From Streptomyces globisporus (GTDB taxonomy: Bacteria; Actinomycetota; Actinomycetes; Streptomycetales; Streptomycetaceae): a stretch of 64,000 nt of DNA. Shown here piece after piece: positions 25,536 through 34,111 of this stretch. Both the position numbers and the translations under genes were made by a program. The notes under the pieces were generated by a model. That model did no database searches, had not been told where the DNA came from, and saw nothing but the letters and a program-made list of their open reading frames with translations. The stretch is from assembly GCF_003501885.1 (NCBI RefSeq), contig NZ_QWFA01000002.1, forward strand, positions 1 to 64,000, written 5' to 3'. Each line of letters opens with the position of its first letter. Positions within the stretch are counted from its first letter, which is position 1.

Positions 25536-27119
25536 ATGAACAGTCTCGACTGGGCTGTGCTCATCGGCTACTTCGGCGTGATGGTCGCGATCGGACTCTG
25601 GTCGCACAAACGCGTGGACAACGTCAGTGACTTCTTCACGGCCGGCGGCAGGATGCCGTGGTGGCTGTCGGGCATCTCGCACCACATGTCCGGCTACAGC
25701 GCGGTGATGTTCACCGGGTACGCCGGCATCGCGTACCAGTACGGGGTCACGTCCTTCGTGACCTGGTCGCTGCCGATCGCCATCGGCATCTTCATCGGCG
25801 CGAAGCTCTTCGCGCCCCGGCTGAACCGGCTGCGCTCGCGGCTCCATGTCGCCTCACCGCTGGAGTACCTCAAGAACCGCTACAACCTGCAGACGCAGCA
25901 GGCGCTCGCCTGGTCGGGGCTGCTGCTGAAGATCGTGGACGTCGGCGCCAAGTGGGCGGCCATCGCCACCCTGTTGTCCGTGTTCACCGGTCTCTCGATC
26001 TCCCAGGGCATCCTGATCACCGGGGTCGTCACCGGCATCTACTGCACCGTCGGCGGTCTGTGGGCGGACGCGCTCACCGAACTGGGCCAGTTCATCATCC
26101 AGTTGTTCGCCGGACTGGCGATGCTCTTCGCGGTGATGAGCGAGCTCGACGGCTTCTCCACCCTGTGGACGGTCTGGGACAAGCTCCCCGACGGGCACGC
26201 GGAGCCGACCGCCGGACCGTACACGGTGACGTTCCTGCTGGCGTTCCTGTTCATCAAGACCTTCGAGTACAACGGCGGCATGTGGAACCAGGCCCAGCGG
26301 TACATGGCGACCGGCTCGGCTGCCTCCGCGACCCGTTCGGCGCGACTCTCGGCGGTGCTGTGGTTCGTCTGGCCGCTCGTGCTGTTCTTCCCGATGTGGT
26401 GCGCGCCGCTGCTGGTCGACGCGCAGAAGCCGGACGCCTCCGACAGCTATGCCCTGATGACCGAACAACTGCTGCCGCACGGCCTGTTGGGCCTGGTCAT
26501 CGTCGGCTTCTTCTCCCACACGATGGCCATGTGCTCATCGGACGCCAACGCCATCGCCGCCGTCTTCACCCGGGACATCGCCCCGACCCTCTCGAAGGCG
26601 GCACGCGGCTGGAGCGAGCGGGCCGGGCTGATCGCGGCCCGCTGGACCACGGTAGCCTTCCTTGCTCTCTCCATGGCCATCGCGACCCAGGTCAACTCGC
26701 CCGCGTTCAAGGACATCATCACCGTCGTGATCAAGTGGGTCGCCGGGCTGATGGGCCCGATCGCGATCCCGTTCATGCTGGGCCTGCTGCGCCCGTTCCG
26801 GAAGTCCGGCCCGACGGCGGCGCTGGTCAGCTGGGCGGCGGGGCTGATCGCGTTCTGGCTGGTCAACTATCCGGTCAACTGGGCGGTCGAGGGCGGGGTG
26901 CCGCTCCAGTACCAGGTGTCCGTACCGCTGGCGGTCTCACTCGTGCTGTACATCCTGATCGGCTTCGTGAAGCCGGAGGACACCCCGGAGCGCGACGCGG
27001 TCCTGGCGCGGATCAACGAGGGCGACGGGGACGGGGGGCACGGCGACGGTACGGGGACGGCCGCGAGCATCCCCGCCCAGGACGGCGGCCCGACCTCCGC
27101 TCCTCAGCCGCGCGGGTAG
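25536..27119 (+). CDS. Sodium:solute symporter (SSS family)
   Basis: A 527-residue membrane carrier with about 13 helices, coupling sodium entry to uptake of a small solute. Family features are DFFTAGGRMPWWLSGISHHMSGYSAVMFTGYAG in the first helices and SDANAIAAVFTRDI, the counterpart of the signature around helix 9. The start ATG 25536 follows GGAGGGGG. The last 20 residues are Gly/Asp/Pro-rich. Its stop codon lies inside a 26-base sequence repeated at the end of the convergent ADP-ribosylglycohydrolase gene. The substrate cannot be read from the sequence. Confidence 0.9.
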   Translation: MNSLDWAVLIGYFGVMVAIGLWSHKRVDNVSDFFTAGGRMPWWLSGISHHMSGYSAVMFTGYAGIAYQYGVTSFVTWSLPIAIGIFIGAKLFAPRLNRLRSRLHVASPLEYLKNRYNLQTQQALAWSGLLLKIVDVGAKWAAIATLLSVFTGLSISQGILITGVVTGIYCTVGGLWADALTELGQFIIQLFAGLAMLFAVMSELDGFSTLWTVWDKLPDGHAEPTAGPYTVTFLLAFLFIKTFEYNGGMWNQAQRYMATGSAASATRSARLSAVLWFVWPLVLFFPMWCAPLLVDAQKPDASDSYALMTEQLLPHGLLGLVIVGFFSHTMAMCSSDANAIAAVFTRDIAPTLSKAARGWSERAGLIAARWTTVAFLALSMAIATQVNSPAFKDIITVVIKWVAGLMGPIAIPFMLGLLRPFRKSGPTAALVSWAAGLIAFWLVNYPVNWAVEGGVPLQYQVSVPLAVSLVLYILIGFVKPEDTPERDAVLARINEGDGDGGHGDGTGTAASIPAQDGGPTSAPQPRG

Positions 27120-27187
27120 CGGGCGAACGTCCGCGTGGTCAGGCGGGCTTCAGCGGCTCGGGCTCCTCAGCCGCGCGGGTAGCGGGC
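27099..27187. repeat. 26-base direct repeat spanning the stop codons of two convergent genes
   Basis: Bases 27099-27124 and 27162-27187 are identical. The left copy contains the TAG stop of the symporter gene on the plus strand. The right copy contains the TGA stop of the ADP-ribosylglycohydrolase gene on the minus strand. Each copy could serve as the end of either gene, since it encodes PQPRG-stop in one direction and RYPRG-stop in the other. Confidence 0.85.
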
Positions 27188-28282
27188 CAGCCAGCCGGGG
27201 GCGACGGCGGCCGGGCTGTGCAGGGCGGGTCCCTGGGTCATCTCCATCGCGAAGTCGTCGGCCAGTTCGAGGAGGGTGGCCCGCCCCTCCAGCTCCGCGA
27301 GCCAGGCCGGCGGCAGCGCGGTCTCCCCGTGCAGGGCGCCCAGCAGCGCCCCGCAGACCGACCCGGTGGCGCGGGAGGGCCCGCTGTGGTTCACCGCGAG
27401 CCGCAGCCCGTGCCGGACGTCCTCGCTGACCAGCGCGCAGTACACGGCGACCGCGAGGACCTCCTCGGCGGCGTCGCTCGCGCCCAGCGCCTCGATCAGG
27501 GCGGGGCCCGGGATGCCCTGCCGCACCGAGCCGAGGGCCTGGCGCAGGGCCTCGGTCACCGGCTCGTGGCCGGGGCGTTCGGCAAGGAGGGCCAGCGTGT
27601 TCTGCACCGCCCCGTCCAGGCTCTCGCCGCGCGCGAGACCGTGCACCAGTAGGGCGAAGGCGCCGGCGGACAGCTGGGCGGAGGGGTGGCCGTGGGACTG
27701 GGCCGCGCACTCGACGGCCAGCTGGAGCACGAGCCCCGGCTCCCAGCCCACGAGCAGCCCGAAGGGCGCGGACCGGGTGAGCGCGCCGGCGTCCCGGGCG
27801 GTGGGGTTCTTCGGCCGGTCAAGGGTGCCCATGACGGTGTCACCGAAGCCGGCCAGGCATTCCCGGGCGGGATCGCGGCGGGTGTAGAGCCACTCCTCGG
27901 CGGCCAGCCAGCCGTTGTCCTCGCGCCGCTCGTCGGGCCCCCAGTCGTGCTGGGTGGCGGCCCAGCGCAGATGGGCCCGGTGCACATCGGTGGGCGGGTG
28001 CCAGGCGCCGGTGTCGCGGCGGACCTGGGCGCGGATCAGACCGTCGACGGTGAACAGGGTGAGCTGGGTGAGGGCGGTGACGGCGCCGCGTCTGCCGTGC
28101 GCGGGAACGTAGTCGGCGACCCCCTCGACCCCGTGGGCGGCGCGGATCTCCTCCAGCACGAGCCCGCTGACCCCGGCCCCGAGCGCGTCCCCGACGGCCC
28201 CGCCGAGCAGGGCCCCGCGGACCCGGCTGCGGAAGTCCTGCTGCTCGGCCCGGCCCCAGACCGCCGTGGTCCCTGTGCTCAC
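27167..28282 (-). CDS. ADP-ribosylglycohydrolase (DraG-like) family protein
   Basis: A 371-residue hydrolase of the ARH/DraG fold, which removes ADP-ribose from proteins or small molecules using two magnesium ions. The pattern RVRGALLGGAVGDALGAGVSG at the N-terminus and LAVNHSGPSRATGSVCGALLGALHG near residue 300 are the usual metal-site regions. In the second the canonical acidic GDSDTTG triplet is altered to HSGPSRATGS, as in a diverged subgroup found in streptomycetes, so catalytic activity is less certain. The start is GTG 28282. It is convergent with the symporter gene. Confidence 0.85.
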   Translation of the reverse strand: MSTGTTAVWGRAEQQDFRSRVRGALLGGAVGDALGAGVSGLVLEEIRAAHGVEGVADYVPAHGRRGAVTALTQLTLFTVDGLIRAQVRRDTGAWHPPTDVHRAHLRWAATQHDWGPDERREDNGWLAAEEWLYTRRDPARECLAGFGDTVMGTLDRPKNPTARDAGALTRSAPFGLLVGWEPGLVLQLAVECAAQSHGHPSAQLSAGAFALLVHGLARGESLDGAVQNTLALLAERPGHEPVTEALRQALGSVRQGIPGPALIEALGASDAAEEVLAVAVYCALVSEDVRHGLRLAVNHSGPSRATGSVCGALLGALHGETALPPAWLAELEGRATLLELADDFAMEMTQGPALHSPAAVAPGWLARYPRG

Positions 28283-28478
28283 CCCGCCCCCTTCCCGTCA
28301 CCGCTCCCGGCATCACGTGCCCACCTGCGCGCGGGCCGCTGCGGGCGACCGCGCAAGCACTGTAATCGAACGGGAACGGGCGGTAGAGGGGGCGACCGGG
28401 GTACGTACGGGTATGTCGACGGACGTCCTTGAGGTCGGTTTTGGGCCGGTGGGCGGGGCGCCGGCACAGCGGCCCCGA

Positions 28479-30962
28479 TCAGTCCGCCGAAGGAACGCCG
28501 GGCGAAGGGGTACTCGCCGAGGGGCCGTCGGTCGGGGGAGCGCCCGCCGGAGGACCACTCGTCGAGGGACCGCCCCCCGGCCCCAGCCGCGCCCGCCGCT
28601 CCCGGGCCCACGCGTACCCCGGGTCCAGCTCCAGGGCCCGGTCAAGGTCCGCGCGGGCCTCCGGGATGCGGCCGAGGGACTCCAGGGCGGCGGCCCTGCT
28701 GCCGTGGGCCCAGGCGTAGTCGGGGTCCAGGGCGAGGGCCCGGTCGTAGCAGGCGACGGCCTCCTCGTACCGGCCCGTCGCCCGGTACACCTCGCCCCGC
28801 TCCCCCTCCGTCCCGGCCCGCCCGGGGTTCAGCTCCTCCGCCCGGTCCAGGTCGGCGAGGGCGCCCACCGGGTCGCCCAGAACCGTGCGGACCCGGGAGC
28901 GCCGCACCAGCGCCCAGGCGTACTCCGGCCACAGGGCGATCGCCCGGTCGAAGTCGTCGAGCGCCTCCTCGGGGCGGCCCAGCACATGGCGGACCAGGCC
29001 CCGGCTGCCCAGCGGCACGGCGTCGGACGGGTCCAGGGCGTGCGCCCGGTCCAGGACGGTCAGGGCCTCCTCCAGGCGGCCCATCCGCCGGTATGTCTCG
29101 CCCCGCTCCCGCACCGCCCAGGCCCAGGCGGGGGCGATCTCCTCGGCCCGGTCCAGGTCGGCGAGGGCCTCCTCGTAGCGGCCGAGCGAGCGGAGGATCA
29201 CCGCCCGGCCCTGATGGGCGCGTTCGCTGCGCGGGTCCACGGCGATGGCCCGCCCGTGGTCGGAGAGCGCGGCCTCCAGCTCCCCGGCCCGGAACCGGTC
29301 CCAGGCCCGCGCCACGAGGGCGGCCGCCCGGTCCCGGTCGGTCAGCTCGGCCCGGGTCAGCAGGAGCCCGAGGGCAGCGGTGGGACGGGGCCCGTGGTCG
29401 GATATGGCGGCGAGGAGGTCCCGGCCCCACTCCCGCAGTACGGCGTTGTCGGCGTCCTCGCCCGCGTCCACCAGGGTCCGGGCCCAGTGCCGGGCGCGGG
29501 ACGGCCGCTGGGCGAGGATCTCGATCCCGGCGCGCAGCGCCTCGGGCAGCGCGGTGCGGGGGCGGGCGCACAACCGGTGGTAGAGCACGTCCAGGGCCGC
29601 CCGGCGCCAGGGCTGCTCGGCCCAGAGCCGTTCCGGGTCGATGCCCTCGGCCGCCGCGTCCCGACGGGCGGCGAAGGCTTCGGCCAGCCGGTCGTGCGCC
29701 GCCTTCCACCGCTGGGGGGAACCGGTGCGCTGGAGGCGGAGCATGGGGGCCCGGACGACGGCGTGATAGCGGGAGCGCCCGCTGTACGGCTCGGCGACGA
29801 AGGGCAGTTCGTGCAGCCAGTCGTAGAGCCCGGGCAGGGTGTGCGGCCCGTCCTGCGGTACGGCGACGGCGACCAGGTCCTCGTCGAACCGGCGGGGCAG
29901 GGCGCAGGCGAGCGCGGCCGCACGGCGGGCCGGGTCGCTCTCCCCGGCCAGGAAGCGTTCGACGGCGGTCGCGTTGGCCTCACCCGCCGCGCCGGGGTTG
30001 GCGGCGAGCGTCGACACGAGGACCGGCAGCCCGCCGGAGAGCCGCAGCACTTCCCGTACGACGGGCTCGGCCACCACCCCGCGTTCGTGCAGGAGTTGGC
30101 GCGCCTCCTCCTCCGTGAACGGCCGCAGCGGCACGTCGGCGACCAGCCGGCCCCGGTCGCCCCAGTGCGCGGGATCGAGGCGGCGCTGGCCGGCCAGGGT
30201 CAGGACGAGGTTGGCGGGCAGTTCGCCGTACCGGCCGGGGGTCAGCAGGTCGGCCAGCCACCGGTCCAGCTGGGGTGCGGTGCGCTCGTAGGTGTCCAGG
30301 AACAGGGCGACCCACGGCACGGCGTCCGCGACCCGGTCGAGCTCGGCGACGAACACGGGGGTGAGGACCTGGACCGGCTCAGCCAGCAGCCGGGCCTCCT
30401 CCAACTGCCGGGCCCGCCCGCCGAACACCGCCCGCAGCCCGCCCGCGCCCCGCGCCACGACCGCCGGGTCGATGCCTCCGGCCAGCGCCCCGACGACCGG
30501 TATCGCCCCGGCGGCGAGCAGCCCGGCCTGCGCTGCGGCGAGCGCCCCCGGCGAAGGCCCCGCGCTCTCGTTGTCCGCCGCGAGCCGGCCCGCCGCCTCG
30601 TGCAGCGCCCGCCGGTGGTTGGTGAGCAGCCGGTCGAGCGCCTTGAGGGGGCGCCCCTGCTCGGCGAACTGCGCGGCGAACGCGGCGAGTACGTCCGGCA
30701 CGGAGTCGGCGCTCTCGTCGGCCGCAGCGGTCAGCGCCCCGAACTCCCCTGCCGCCTGCCGCCATTCCCGTAGCAGCGAGGTTTTGCCGACCCCGGCGTT
30801 GCCCCGCACATGAAAGACGAACCGGTGCCGGGGATCCTCGGGCGGCAGCGTGAAGTTGGTCCGGAACATCGCGAGTTCGGCCTCCCTCCCGACGAAGGCG
30901 GCACGGCGGCGGCTTTCGACTATCTGCTGGAGGGAGAGGCGGCGGGGGCTGGACGGAGGCAT
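28479..30962 (-). CDS. STAND-type NTPase with C-terminal TPR array
   Basis: An 827-residue protein. Residues 20-65 hold FVGREAELAMFRTNF and the Walker A motif GNAGVGKTS (Lys60); a Walker B-like WVALFLDTYERTA lies near residue 240. A winged-helix-like region follows. From about 560 to 795 there are about seven tetratricopeptide repeats of 34 residues (for example GRYEEALADLDRAEEIAP, GRPEEALDDFDRAIALWP, GRYEEAVACYDRALALDP). The tail is Pro/Ser-rich. STAND NTPases are signal-operated switches used in regulation and anti-phage defence; no effector domain is visible here. The start ATG 30962 follows GGAGG. The 196-base gap to the next gene downstream shows no signal. Confidence 0.85.
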   Translation of the reverse strand: MPPSSPRRLSLQQIVESRRRAAFVGREAELAMFRTNFTLPPEDPRHRFVFHVRGNAGVGKTSLLREWRQAAGEFGALTAAADESADSVPDVLAAFAAQFAEQGRPLKALDRLLTNHRRALHEAAGRLAADNESAGPSPGALAAAQAGLLAAGAIPVVGALAGGIDPAVVARGAGGLRAVFGGRARQLEEARLLAEPVQVLTPVFVAELDRVADAVPWVALFLDTYERTAPQLDRWLADLLTPGRYGELPANLVLTLAGQRRLDPAHWGDRGRLVADVPLRPFTEEEARQLLHERGVVAEPVVREVLRLSGGLPVLVSTLAANPGAAGEANATAVERFLAGESDPARRAAALACALPRRFDEDLVAVAVPQDGPHTLPGLYDWLHELPFVAEPYSGRSRYHAVVRAPMLRLQRTGSPQRWKAAHDRLAEAFAARRDAAAEGIDPERLWAEQPWRRAALDVLYHRLCARPRTALPEALRAGIEILAQRPSRARHWARTLVDAGEDADNAVLREWGRDLLAAISDHGPRPTAALGLLLTRAELTDRDRAAALVARAWDRFRAGELEAALSDHGRAIAVDPRSERAHQGRAVILRSLGRYEEALADLDRAEEIAPAWAWAVRERGETYRRMGRLEEALTVLDRAHALDPSDAVPLGSRGLVRHVLGRPEEALDDFDRAIALWPEYAWALVRRSRVRTVLGDPVGALADLDRAEELNPGRAGTEGERGEVYRATGRYEEAVACYDRALALDPDYAWAHGSRAAALESLGRIPEARADLDRALELDPGYAWARERRARLGPGGGPSTSGPPAGAPPTDGPSASTPSPGVPSAD

Positions 30963-31128
30963 GGGGCCAGTCTGTCAGCGGCCGCCGCCCCACGGGAGCC
31001 GCCGCCGTCGGTCATCGATCACCGGTGTCCGGCAGCCGCAGCCCCGGCTCTACGCGACGAGCAGCACGTCCCGCAGGGACAACACGGCCTGCGTCAGCGC
31101 GAGCCGTACGGCGACCTCACCGGCCGCC

Positions 31129-31291
31129 CGGTCCGCAGCACTTCCCGCACGCCTTCGAGTACTGCATCGAGGTCACCGACGGCCACCCCGGCGTCGTCCC
31201 CGTACGCGACAGCAAGGACCCTTCCGGGCCCGCACCACTCATCGCCGCCCCCGCCTGGACGGCCTTCGTGGAGTTCGCGGCCGAGCGCTGA
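31129..31291 (+). pseudogene. Decayed DUF397 gene
   Basis: The C-terminal half of a DUF397 protein is recognisable: YCIEVTDGHPGVVPVRD, then SKDPSGPAPLIAAPAWTAFVEFAA. The N-terminal KSSYS segment is absent in this frame; a neighbouring frame carries DNTACV-like residues. No start codon with a ribosome site precedes it and no XRE partner is adjacent. It appears to be a remnant. Confidence 0.5.
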
Positions 31292-31334
31292 CCCCACACC
31301 CGTACACCGCAGGGCCCGCGCCCACGTCCTCACC

Positions 31335-31631
31335 GTGACGTTCGAGAACGGCACGGATGAAGAACTGCGCCTCGGCGATGAGGCGTTCTCCGACACGCTC
31401 GACATCGAGCCCGGCGAGTCCGGCCAGGACTACGCCTCCGGCGAGGACGGGGACCGGCTGAACCCGGACGAGGCCACCACCGCCCCCGTGCCGCAGCTCC
31501 CCGAGGGCGAGGAGCGCACCGTCCCGGTCCGTCTGAAGCCTGACCGCAAGGGCGCCCCGGTCCCACTGGAGGTCACCCCTCCGCACCCCGGCCACCGAGA
31601 GACGGCATACTTCCGGCTCACTCCGGGCTGA
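31335..31631 (+). pseudogene. Fragment of a lipoprotein-like (DUF4352-type) gene
   Basis: The frame reads VLTVTFENGTDEELRLGDEAF and ends with LPEGEERTVPVRLK and PLEVTPP, the pattern of an extracytoplasmic telokin-like domain. The usual signal peptide and N-terminal half are missing. A GTG at 31335 could start a 98-residue protein without export signal, so a truncated remnant is more likely. Its 3' end overlaps the convergent gene by 14 bases. Confidence 0.45.
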
Positions 31632-32034
31632 GCCCGCAAGCCCTGATGCGCGCCTCTGCCCAGGCGCGGGCGGCCGTCACGTCCTGCGTGGCCGTCGTCG
31701 GGCAGCCCCAGAGGTGCTCACCGCTGTGGATGGCTTCCGCGCGCTCCGCCGGAATGTCCGCCGGCGCCACGAAGGCGAGCCCGCGGCAGAGCGCCGTGAG
31801 GCCGGGCCGGATCAGCTTGAGGGTCCGGATGCGGTCGGCGGCGGAGGGCGCGTCGCCCGGTGCCGTCGAGGTGCGCCCCTCCGGTGGCGCGGGCATCAGG
31901 AGGATCGCCGCGAACGGTTCGGCGCGTTCCGTGAGGGCGCGCAACGCGTCGAGGATCGCCGCCTGGGCGTGTTCCATGGGCAGCCCCGAGGCGTCGATCT
32001 CCCGTGGGTCGTGTATGGCTCGCTGTCCGTTCAT
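31618..32034 (-). CDS. Hypothetical protein
   Basis: A 138-residue soluble protein, starting at ATG 32034, with no domain I recognise. It has a predicted helical N-terminal part (MEHAQAAILDALRALTERAEPFAAILLMPAPPEG), a disordered Pro/Ser stretch and a helical end. It is divergent from the TetR-type gene and shares the operator at 32053-32073, so it may be controlled by it. Confidence 0.6.
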   Translation of the reverse strand: MNGQRAIHDPREIDASGLPMEHAQAAILDALRALTERAEPFAAILLMPAPPEGRTSTAPGDAPSAADRIRTLKLIRPGLTALCRGLAFVAPADIPAERAEAIHSGEHLWGCPTTATQDVTAARAWAEARIRACGLSPE

Positions 32035-32052
32035 CGGGCGACCGTAACAGAA

Positions 32053-32073
32053 TTAGCGACCACTGGTCACTAA
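32053..32073. promoter_or_regulatory. Operator of the divergent TetR gene
   Basis: TTAGCGACC (32053-32061), ACT, GGTCACTAA (32065-32073) is a 9-3-9 inverted repeat with one mismatch, between the divergent starts at 32034 and 32108. The size and spacing fit a TetR dimer site. Confidence 0.65.
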
Positions 32074-32107
32074 TGGGCGCGGGCCTTCCCTGCGTACGCT
32101 GACCCCG

Positions 32108-33025
32108 ATGAACAGCACCGGAGGGAACGGGCGGCCCGGACGGCCGGCGCGGCTGAGCCGGGAGCGGATCGCCGAGGCCGCCCTGCAAGGGGACGTCGCG
32201 ACGCTCACCATGCGGGAGCTCGCGACGAGGCTCGGGGTCTCGCACTCGTCGCTGTACCGGTGGGTGCCCGATCGCGACGGCGTGCTGGATCTCGTCAGCG
32301 AGGTCATGGTCGAGCGGGTGCTGCCCGAGGACGAGCCCGATGGCGAGAACTGGCGCGACTGGCTGACGCGGCTGGCGTGGGCGATGCACGACGAGTTCCT
32401 GGCGGTGCCGGGGTACGCCGCGCATGTGGCCCGGCCGCACCGCCACCACCCCCAGTCCTTCGGGCGGCTGCGCGGCAGAGCAATCGCCGCGTTCCGCGCG
32501 GGCGGCGCCGACGCACAGCAGGCCGAGCAGAACTGGACCGTCTTCGGCCACGGCGTCGTCCGGTGGCTGGCCGCCGCGGGCAGCGCCCCGGCGGAGCCGC
32601 CGTTCGGCCGCTACCTCGGCACGCTGCTGCGCGGTCTGCTCCAGCAGGACGGGGGCCAGCGTCCGTACCGGCAGGCGGAGGCGGCCGACTCCCGCTCCGT
32701 CGGCGACGAGCACCTGCTCGCCCTCACCCGGCAGCTCACGTCGGAATCGGCGAAGGCCCGGGAGCGGGCGTGCGAGACGATCTGCGACTGGGTGCGGTCC
32801 TTCGACCGGAGCGAGGTCCGGACACTCGCCTCTCTCCTCGCCTCGGCCGCCGTCCTGGAGCCGGACGCGGACTGCCTGGAGAGCGAACTGAACGCACTGG
32901 GCGAGCTCTCGGCCACGGGTCTCTTCGACGCCGCGGACATCGCCGCCCTGCGCCGCCTGCCGCGCGCATCCGTGCGAGCGGCAGACGTCGAGCACCTGGA
33001 CTACCTGATCGAGGAGTTCTTCTGA
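32108..33025 (+). CDS. TetR-family regulator with an additional C-terminal helical domain
   Basis: A 305-residue protein. Residues 10-65 contain the TetR helix-turn-helix (RERIAEAALQGDVATLTMRELATRLGVSHSSLYRWVPDRDGVLDL), and the region to about 195 is the usual ligand-binding part. The remaining 105 residues, from about SVGDEHLLALTRQLTSES to VEHLDYLIEEFF, form a helical domain not found in ordinary TetR proteins. It resembles small HEAT-like stand-alone proteins of streptomycetes. The start ATG 32108 lies 35 bases after the operator. Either the protein is a true fusion or an upstream stop codon was lost. Confidence 0.75.
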   Translation: MNSTGGNGRPGRPARLSRERIAEAALQGDVATLTMRELATRLGVSHSSLYRWVPDRDGVLDLVSEVMVERVLPEDEPDGENWRDWLTRLAWAMHDEFLAVPGYAAHVARPHRHHPQSFGRLRGRAIAAFRAGGADAQQAEQNWTVFGHGVVRWLAAAGSAPAEPPFGRYLGTLLRGLLQQDGGQRPYRQAEAADSRSVGDEHLLALTRQLTSESAKARERACETICDWVRSFDRSEVRTLASLLASAAVLEPDADCLESELNALGELSATGLFDAADIAALRRLPRASVRAADVEHLDYLIEEFF

Positions 33026-33039
33026 CGCCTCAGTGACCT

Positions 33040-33882
33040 TCAGCCCCAGGGATCGAAGGGGATCCCGGCGGGCTTGGAGTTGTTGAGAAGGTTGCGGAAG
33101 CGGTCGTCCTTGTCGGTGACCTTGATGGTCGCGGACCCGAAGTCGGCGTTCATGAGCCTGTCGCGCAACTCCGTGCTGGGGAAGCCGTTCCAGTCGACGA
33201 TCGGGGGGTAGCGCCAGGTGCCGTAGTGGTTCTCCGGCGGCTCGTCGTTGCCGTTGGCGAGACGGAAGAAGTGCGTGCCAGGACCGTCCTTGTGGTAGAC
33301 GGCCTTGGGGTGCGAACCGTCGAACCGCACCTGCGAGCGCGGGTAGGTCTTGACCGTGCTGTGCTGGGTGGTCGAGACGTAATCCACCTGGTTCGACGCC
33401 TGGTTGACCCACGAGATGACGTGCTCGAAGTCGTGCCGGTGCCCGCCGAGACCACTGCCATGGACGGCCTGGTCCTTCTCGAAGTAGCTGGCGTAGACGA
33501 TGCCGCACCAGCCGTTGTTGCACGTGGAGCGGGCGTACGTCTGGGAGTTGTCCAGGTCCCACTGGTCCCGGCAACTGCCGTTGATCGCGCCGGTCGTCTT
33601 GAGCCCGGGGGCGAGGGTGCCGTCCGGGCCGATGGCGGGGGTGGCGTAGCAGCCGTCGCCGTCGTAGTCGTAGGCGGGCGAGAAGGCCTGCTCGTAACCG
33701 CCCGCGCTCTGGGGGAGACTGCCCGGCGGGTCGGCGTGGGCCGCGGATGCGGTACCCAGCACGAGGATGCCTGCGGCGGCGAGGGTGGTGGCGGTGCGGA
33801 TGGCGCGCTTGCGAGTGGCGGTGGCCCCCGGGCTCCCGCCCTGGCCCCTCGGGAGGGATTCCGGTATCAGCTGCTTTCGCAC
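33040..33882 (-). CDS. Secreted NPP1/NLP-type (necrosis-inducing) protein
   Basis: A 280-residue exported protein. A signal peptide with a basic start (TRKRAIRTATTLAAAGILVLG) and cleavage after ASAAHA is seen near residue 45. The mature part carries GHRHDFEHVISWVN, close to the GHRHDWE heptapeptide of necrosis- and ethylene-inducing (NLP) proteins, with Phe for Trp. Cysteine pairs (CYATP, CRDQW, CNNGWC) suggest disulphides. Plant-pathogen NLPs permeabilise dicot membranes, but the role of actinomycete members is unproven. The start is GTG 33882, with CAGGAG nine bases upstream. Confidence 0.85.
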   Translation of the reverse strand: MRKQLIPESLPRGQGGSPGATATRKRAIRTATTLAAAGILVLGTASAAHADPPGSLPQSAGGYEQAFSPAYDYDGDGCYATPAIGPDGTLAPGLKTTGAINGSCRDQWDLDNSQTYARSTCNNGWCGIVYASYFEKDQAVHGSGLGGHRHDFEHVISWVNQASNQVDYVSTTQHSTVKTYPRSQVRFDGSHPKAVYHKDGPGTHFFRLANGNDEPPENHYGTWRYPPIVDWNGFPSTELRDRLMNADFGSATIKVTDKDDRFRNLLNNSKPAGIPFDPWG

Positions 33883-34025
33883 GGGTTTGCGCTCCTGACT
33901 CGTCGGCACGGGACGGTGGGGGGACGTCGCGCATGACTTGCCCGGAGCATGACAGAGCGAAACGGCGTGGGCTCCACCGTCGCGGTGACCCGCCCGAGCC
34001 GGTGGGGCCGAGGCGGGCGGCGCGC

Positions 34026-34056
34026 TTGCCATCGAGTCCACTCGAAGTCCTACAGT
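34026..34056 (+). promoter_or_regulatory. MerR-type promoter with 19-bp spacer and internal dyad
   Basis: TTGCCA (34026-34031) and TACAGT (34051-34056) resemble minus-35 and minus-10 boxes separated by 19 bases. The spacer contains TCGAGT-CC-ACTCGA (34032-34045), a perfect 6-2-6 dyad. An over-long spacer with a dyad inside is the hallmark of MerR-activated promoters. The aldo/keto reductase start is 56 bases downstream. Confidence 0.5.
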
Positions 34057-34111
34057 GCGCGCACGGATCCGGATCCGGTCCCAGCCACCCCCACCCACAG
34101 GGAGCTCGACC

